From the NCBI RefSeq assembly GCF_902506575.1, contig NZ_LR732544.1, positions 337,218 through 381,078 on the forward strand: DNA of 43,861 bases, given 5' to 3'. The DNA is from Streptomyces mexicanus (GTDB lineage: Bacteria; Actinomycetota; Actinomycetes; Streptomycetales; Streptomycetaceae). Under the pieces are notes generated by a model. It saw only the letters and a list, made by a program, of their open reading frames with translations, ran no database searches and was not told the origin of the DNA. The translations under genes were made by a program, and so were the position numbers. Positions 39,831-43,861 of this stretch are shown here, one piece after another (the stretch's first letter is position 1; every line of letters begins with the position of its first letter).

Positions 39831-40433
39831 TCATCGCGCCCCGCCTGCGTCCTCGGGCAGCACGGACCGGAGGACTCCCTCGAGAAGGCGCTCCAGCTGT
39901 GCCCGGGACATGGACCCGTGCATCCGCAGGTCGCTCCCCTTCACTCCGTACTTGTCCATCAAGGGCTGCAGAGGGTCGGTCTCCAGCCTCCGCAAGGTCG
40001 GCAAGAGGGCCCGGTTGAGCGCCTCGTCGGCGGGAGCGGTGAAGAAGGACTCCGCGCCGTCGACCCGGAAGAACTTGACCAGGTGGTGCAAGAGCTCCAC
40101 ATTGGGCACCTTCTTGCCGTCGCACACCTGCCGTGCCCACATCTCGGACACACCCGTCAGGCGGTGGATCTCCGCCGCGAGGTCCGACATGCGTCGGCCC
40201 GTCGCCGCCAAGCGCGCCCGGACGAGCGTGTGGATGCGGTGTCGCACACGGTCGTTCACCTCCTCGGCCGGAGGAGGACCGCCGTCGAGCAGCGTCCGCA
40301 CGGTCGCCTCCGGCAGCGCCGCCCGGGTGGCCAGAACCGCTGGATCCAGCAGCTCGGCCCGGTCCAGGCCCTGCTGGGCGATGACCGTCTCCAGGCGCTC
40401 GAGCGTCTCCGTCAAAGGAGGGGTCGACTGCAC
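39831..40433 (-). CDS. XRE-family transcriptional regulator
   Basis: A protein of 200 residues. The middle (about 65-130) is a Cro/C1-type helix-turn-helix: RIHTLVRARLAATGRRMSDLAAEIHRLTGVSEMWARQVCDGKKVPNVELLHHLVKFFRVDGAESFF. The N-terminal 60 residues contain a second, weaker HTH-like pattern (ELLDPAVLATRAALPEATVRTLL). The C-terminus has LMDKYGVKGSDLRMHGSMSRAQLERLLEG. Its promoter region carries repeated CAACGATCGTTG-type palindromes overlapping the -35 box, so it probably represses itself. Targets beyond that are unknown. Confidence 0.82.
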   Translation of the reverse strand: MQSTPPLTETLERLETVIAQQGLDRAELLDPAVLATRAALPEATVRTLLDGGPPPAEEVNDRVRHRIHTLVRARLAATGRRMSDLAAEIHRLTGVSEMWARQVCDGKKVPNVELLHHLVKFFRVDGAESFFTAPADEALNRALLPTLRRLETDPLQPLMDKYGVKGSDLRMHGSMSRAQLERLLEGVLRSVLPEDAGGAR

Positions 40434-40490
40434 TGATGCACTCTCCCGCAGGAAGGGGACCGCTTACCGGATGCATGACCTGTACATGGC

Positions 40491-40519
40491 AGCCTACGCG
40501 CCGGCCCCGGACCGCTCAA
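40491..40519 (-). promoter_or_regulatory. Promoter of the XRE regulator
   Basis: On the minus strand TTGAGC (40514-40519), a 17-base spacer and TAGGCT (40491-40496), close to the Streptomyces vegetative consensus, with a leader of about 50 bases before the ATG at 40433. Confidence 0.6.
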
Positions 40520-40551
40520 CGATCCTTGACCGACCCACAACGATCGTTGAC
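40517..40551. promoter_or_regulatory. Two CAACGATCGTTG-type palindromes 21 bp apart
   Basis: CAACGATCCTTGAC at 40517-40530 and CAACGATCGTTGAC at 40538-40551 differ at one of 14 bases. The second contains a perfect 12-bp palindrome. A half-site (GATCGTTG) recurs at 40574-40581. The 21-bp spacing places both on the same face of the helix. The first overlaps the -35 box of the XRE gene, as an autoregulatory operator would. Confidence 0.6.
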
Positions 40552-40751
40552 ACCTGCTGCTGGTGCACAGCCGGATCGTTGCCGACGCAGACAGGTGTTT
40601 CCACCACAGCAGCCTGTGCCCCTGCGCCGGACGCACCCCTCCCTCGCCCTTCGGGACCACGACGGTCTGGACGGTCGTGGTCGGACGGATCCCGTCTCAC
40701 CGCGGTAGCTCGCCGTGCCACCTCGTCCTCCGCGCGGCGCCTCGCACGGCT

Positions 40752-40780
40752 CGGCCGCCCCCCGTTCCAGGGGGCGGCCG
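40752..40780 (-). terminator. Terminator of the alpha-mannosidase gene
   Basis: An 11-bp perfect stem, CGGCCGCCCCC at 40752-40762 with GGGGGCGGCCG at 40770-40780, loop 7 bases, ten bases past the stop codon. Confidence 0.7.
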
Positions 40781-40789
40781 TGGGTCGGG

Positions 40790-43700
40790 TCAGGCTCGCC
40801 GCAGCCGCAGCGTCACCAGCTCGAACGGCCGCAGCCTGAGCGCGATCCGGTCGCCGTCCCGCTCCGGCGCGCCCGCGTCGGCGAGCGGCCGCTCCAGCAG
40901 GTCGGTCACCGTGGCGTCCGCGACGTCGAAGCCGGCCGTCAGCGTCGCCCGGGCCCGCCCGCCGTGGGCCTCGTGGAAGCGGACCACCACGTCGCCGCTG
41001 CCGTCGTCGGCGAGTTTGACGGCCGTGACGACGACGGCGTCGTGGTCGACGGTGACGAGCGGGGCCACCTCTCCGGCGCCGGTCACCTGCCGCTCGGGCA
41101 CGTTGATCCGCCAGCCCTCGCGGACCGCGTCGGCGATGCCCGCGCCGGGCACCAGGGCGTGCCGGAAGCGGTGGACGCCCTGGTCGGTCTCGGGGTCGGG
41201 GAAGCGGGGAGCGCGCAGCAGCGACACCCGGACGGTCGTGGTGGTGCCCTGGTCGCCGTCGGTGCGCACGGTGCGGGTCACGTCGTGGCCGTACGTCGAG
41301 TCGTTGACGACCGCAACGCCCCAGCCGGGCTCCTCCAGGTGCACGAAGCGGTGGTTGCACGCCTCGAACTTGGCCGCCTCCCACGAGGTGTTGGTGTGGG
41401 TGGGCCGGTGCACGTGCCCGAACTGGGTCTCCGACGCGTACCGTTCGGCGTGCACGTCCAGCGGGAAGGCGAGCTTGAGGAACTTCTCCGTCTCGTGCCA
41501 GTCCACCTCCGTGTCCAGCACCAGCCGCCGCTCCCCCGCCGCCAGGGACAGCACCTGGGTGACGCGGGAGGAGCCGAAGGCCCGTACGACGCGCACCGAC
41601 GCGCCGTCCTCGCCGGGCGTGACCGACTCGGCGTCGGTGAGGTCGGTGACGGTGTGGCGGTAGAACTCGTCGACGTCCCAGGCGTCCCACATGTTCGGGA
41701 AGTCGGGGTGCAGCTGGAGGAGGTTGGCGGCCCGGCCGGGTGCGATCGTCTCGCGGTCGGCCTCGATGTCGTAGGCGGAGACCACCAGGCCGCGGGCGTC
41801 GATCTCGACGCGCAGCAGCCCGTTGTCCAGCACGTGCCCGCCGCCCTCGCGGGCGGTCAGCATCGTACGGCCCTCGGTGCGGGCGGTGGCCGCGCCGCCG
41901 GCGGGGACACCCGAGCGCGGGTGCGGGGCCGCGTTGAACACCAGCGGTGTGGCGCCCTCGCCCGCCAGCGCCCGCTGGGCCGCCTCGATGATGCCGTTCA
42001 GTTCGCGGGCGATGCGCCGGTAGGTCTCCCGGGCCTCGCGGTGCACCCAGGCGATGGACGAGCCGGGCAGGATGTCGTGGAACTGGTGCAGCAGCACCGT
42101 CTTCCAGATCCGGTCCAGCTCCTCGTACGGGTAGGGGAACCCGGTGCGCACGGCGGCCGTGGCCGCCCACAGCTCGGCCTCGCGCAGCAGGTGCTCGCTG
42201 CGCCGGTTGCCCTGCTTGGTCTGCGCCTGGCTGGTGAGGGTGGCGCGGTGCAGCTCCAGGTACAGCTCGCCGACCCAGACCGGGGGCTCGGGGTATTCGG
42301 CCTCGGCCTTGTCGAAGAAGGCGGACGGGGTCTCCCACGTCACCCGGGCCGAGCCCTCCAGGTCGCGCATCCGCGCCGCCTTGGCGACCATCTCGCGGGT
42401 GGTGCCGCCGCCACCGTCGCCCCAGCCGGTGGGCGCGAGGGAGTGCCGGGCGACACCCTTGTCCTTGAAGTTGCGCGCGGCGTGCGCGATCTCGCTGCCC
42501 TTCATGGAGCAGTTGTAGGTGTCGACGGGCGGGAAGTGCGTGAAGATCCGGGTGCCGTCGATGCCCTCCCACTGGAAGGTGTGGTGCGGGAACTTGTTGG
42601 TCTGCGACCAGGAGATCTTCTGCGTCAGCAGCCGCTTGGAACCGGCGGCCTTGATGATCTGCGGCAGGCCGGCGGCGAATCCGAAGGTGTCGGGCAGCCA
42701 CGCCTCGTCGTTCTCGATGCCGAACTCGTCGAGGAAGAACCGCTTGCCGTGCACGAACTGCCGGGCCATCGCCTCCGAGCCGGGCATGTTGGTGTCGGAC
42801 TCCACCCACATGCCACCGGCCGGCACGAACCGCCCGTCGGCGACGGCCTTCTTCACCCGCGCCCACACCTCGGGCCGGTGCTCCTTGATCCAGGCCCACT
42901 GCTGGGCCTGGGACATGGCGAAGACGAAGTCCGGCTCGTCCTCCAGCAGGGCGGTCATGTTGGACGTGGTCCGGGCCACCTTGCGCACGGTCTCGCGCAG
43001 CGGCCACAGCCAGGCGGAGTCGATGTGGGCGTGGCCGACGGCGCTGATGCGGTGCGCGGAGGGCACGGCGGGCGCGGCCAGCACGTCGGTCAGGCACGAA
43101 CGCGCCCGCGCGGCCGTGCCGTTGACGTCCTGCAGGTCGACCGCGTCCAGGGCCCGGTCGATCGCGCGCAGGATCTCGTGGCGACGCTGGGAGTCCACCG
43201 GCAGCTCGGCCATCAGCTCGCCGAGCACCTCCAGGTCCATCACCAGCTGCCACACGGTCTCGTCGAACACGGCGAGGTCCATGCGGGCGAGGGTGTACTG
43301 CGGCTCGCTGCCCGCGGTCTCCTTGTCGCCGAGCTGCGTGGGCAGGAAGGGGTGGTAGTCGAGGATGACCGGGTTGGAGGCGGCCTCGATGTGCAGGCAC
43401 ACCTCCTCGCCGCCCGTGACGGGCGCGCCGATCCTGACCCACTGGTTGCGCGGGTTGAGGCCCTTCACGGGGGTGCCGTCGGGCCGGTAGACCAGGCCCT
43501 CGCACTGGAAGCCGGGCATGTTCTCGTCGAAGCCGAGGTCGAGCAGCGCCTCCACGGTCTTCCCGGCCCACTCCTCGGGCACGGTCCCGGTCACCCGGAA
43601 CCAGCTGGTGCCCCACGGAACACCCCAACGGGCGCCCACCTCGATCGGCTGCGGCGCGGCGGCCAGTCCCTCGGCCACCGGCACGGGCTCGCCGGGCGCG

Positions 43701-43810
43701 TGCCACACCGCCACCTGGAGGGGGACGGACTCGGGGTACACGGCGGGGCGGATGCGCTCGTCGAGGACGCGCTTGAGGCGGGCTTCGACCAGGCTGCGGT
43801 CGTCATGCAT
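40790..43810 (-). CDS. GH38 alpha-mannosidase
   Basis: A protein of 1006 residues without a signal peptide, so cytosolic. After an N-terminal beta-sandwich (WGTSWFRVTGTVPEEW) the GH38 barrel begins with the zinc motif VGHAHIDSAWLWP (His and Asp near 259-263). The nucleophile Asp is at about 374 in NDEAWLPDTFGFAAGLPQI; then SWSQTNKFPHHTFQWEGIDG and the fourth zinc ligand in LHQFHDILPGSSI. The middle helical domain and the large C-terminal beta domain (DNGLLRVEIDARG, LRPFELVTLRLRRA) are complete. It removes alpha-linked mannose from glycans or oligosaccharides taken up by the cell. ATG at 43810 with ACGGAG upstream. Confidence 0.94.
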   Translation of the reverse strand: MHDDRSLVEARLKRVLDERIRPAVYPESVPLQVAVWHAPGEPVPVAEGLAAAPQPIEVGARWGVPWGTSWFRVTGTVPEEWAGKTVEALLDLGFDENMPGFQCEGLVYRPDGTPVKGLNPRNQWVRIGAPVTGGEEVCLHIEAASNPVILDYHPFLPTQLGDKETAGSEPQYTLARMDLAVFDETVWQLVMDLEVLGELMAELPVDSQRRHEILRAIDRALDAVDLQDVNGTAARARSCLTDVLAAPAVPSAHRISAVGHAHIDSAWLWPLRETVRKVARTTSNMTALLEDEPDFVFAMSQAQQWAWIKEHRPEVWARVKKAVADGRFVPAGGMWVESDTNMPGSEAMARQFVHGKRFFLDEFGIENDEAWLPDTFGFAAGLPQIIKAAGSKRLLTQKISWSQTNKFPHHTFQWEGIDGTRIFTHFPPVDTYNCSMKGSEIAHAARNFKDKGVARHSLAPTGWGDGGGGTTREMVAKAARMRDLEGSARVTWETPSAFFDKAEAEYPEPPVWVGELYLELHRATLTSQAQTKQGNRRSEHLLREAELWAATAAVRTGFPYPYEELDRIWKTVLLHQFHDILPGSSIAWVHREARETYRRIARELNGIIEAAQRALAGEGATPLVFNAAPHPRSGVPAGGAATARTEGRTMLTAREGGGHVLDNGLLRVEIDARGLVVSAYDIEADRETIAPGRAANLLQLHPDFPNMWDAWDVDEFYRHTVTDLTDAESVTPGEDGASVRVVRAFGSSRVTQVLSLAAGERRLVLDTEVDWHETEKFLKLAFPLDVHAERYASETQFGHVHRPTHTNTSWEAAKFEACNHRFVHLEEPGWGVAVVNDSTYGHDVTRTVRTDGDQGTTTTVRVSLLRAPRFPDPETDQGVHRFRHALVPGAGIADAVREGWRINVPERQVTGAGEVAPLVTVDHDAVVVTAVKLADDGSGDVVVRFHEAHGGRARATLTAGFDVADATVTDLLERPLADAGAPERDGDRIALRLRPFELVTLRLRRA

Positions 43811-43861
43811 GCGGGGTGCTCCGTAGGTCGTACGTCAGCGGGTGGGTCGGGGGTGGTTACC

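Overview
The window looks like chromosomal DNA of a Streptomyces-type actinomycete. GC content is very high, there are frequent GTG and TTG starts and start-stop overlaps (ATGA, GTGA), and the gene families are typical of the genus: SpoIIE-type phosphatase, BldD-era style XRE regulator, large secreted glycosidases and a PaaX regulator. No tRNA, rRNA, CRISPR array or intact insertion sequence was seen.

Layout. (1) 1-2.1 kb: a GNAT acetyltransferase and a stand-alone arsenite methyltransferase with an inverted-repeat operator candidate. (2) 2.1-7.1 kb: a leftward four-gene catabolic operon (SDR, ACMSD-like amidohydrolase, acyl-CoA synthetase, MaoC hydratase) divergent from a PaaX-family regulator, with a recognisable promoter and a perfect 16-bp palindrome between them. 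(3) 7.5-11.1 kb: a SnoaL-like protein, a cupin divergent from a GATase1-like AraC regulator, and an APH-fold kinase. (4) 11.2-15.4 kb: a secreted multidomain GH35 beta-galactosidase. (5) 15.6-18.6 kb: a probable organosulfur unit, made of a 27-residue Cys-Cys leader peptide, an SsuD-like monooxygenase and an MHS-family transporter, with a 16-bp-periodic triple CACGTG repeat between peptide and gene. (6) 18.7-20.2 kb: an F420-type LLM oxidoreductase and a regulatory region.

(7) 20.2 to about 29.3 kb is the most interesting part. It is a tightly coupled six-gene operon: a BtrH-N-like protein, two free-standing acyltransferases, one AT-less KS-KR-ACP polyketide synthase protein, a MATE exporter and a glycosyltransferase. 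The KS keeps its active Cys and first His, but has Pro where the second catalytic His (the NIGH motif) is expected. My inference is a minimal trans-AT system that builds or processes one beta-hydroxyacyl group on the ACP. The BtrH-like enzyme would then transfer the group to an amine-bearing acceptor, followed by glycosylation and export. The product is unknown.

(8) 28.2-30.7 kb: the glycosyltransferase frame runs without a stop through about 250 bp of almost pure G/C, including a run of 13 C, into a secreted glycerophosphodiester phosphodiesterase. This may be a real fusion, but an assembly or homopolymer error is at least as likely. (9) 30.7-37.3 kb: a sigma factor, a GNAT, two small membrane proteins (one with a damaged 5' end beside a gene tail), an Fpg/Nei glycosylase, a PAS-GAF-SpoIIE-HATPase phosphatase and a lipase maturation factor homologue. 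(10) 37.3-39.8 kb: a broken L-fucose-type sugar catabolic locus, with an intact aldo/keto reductase and SDR flanked by fragments of a lactonase, a mutarotase and a fuconate dehydratase. (11) 39.8-43.8 kb: an XRE regulator with a promoter and palindromic operators, then a GH38 alpha-mannosidase.

Several gene fragments and G/C-only stretches fall between 29.3 and 39.8 kb. Either this region has undergone real deletions, or the assembly has faulty joins there. All function calls rest on motifs recognised by eye; no database search was run.
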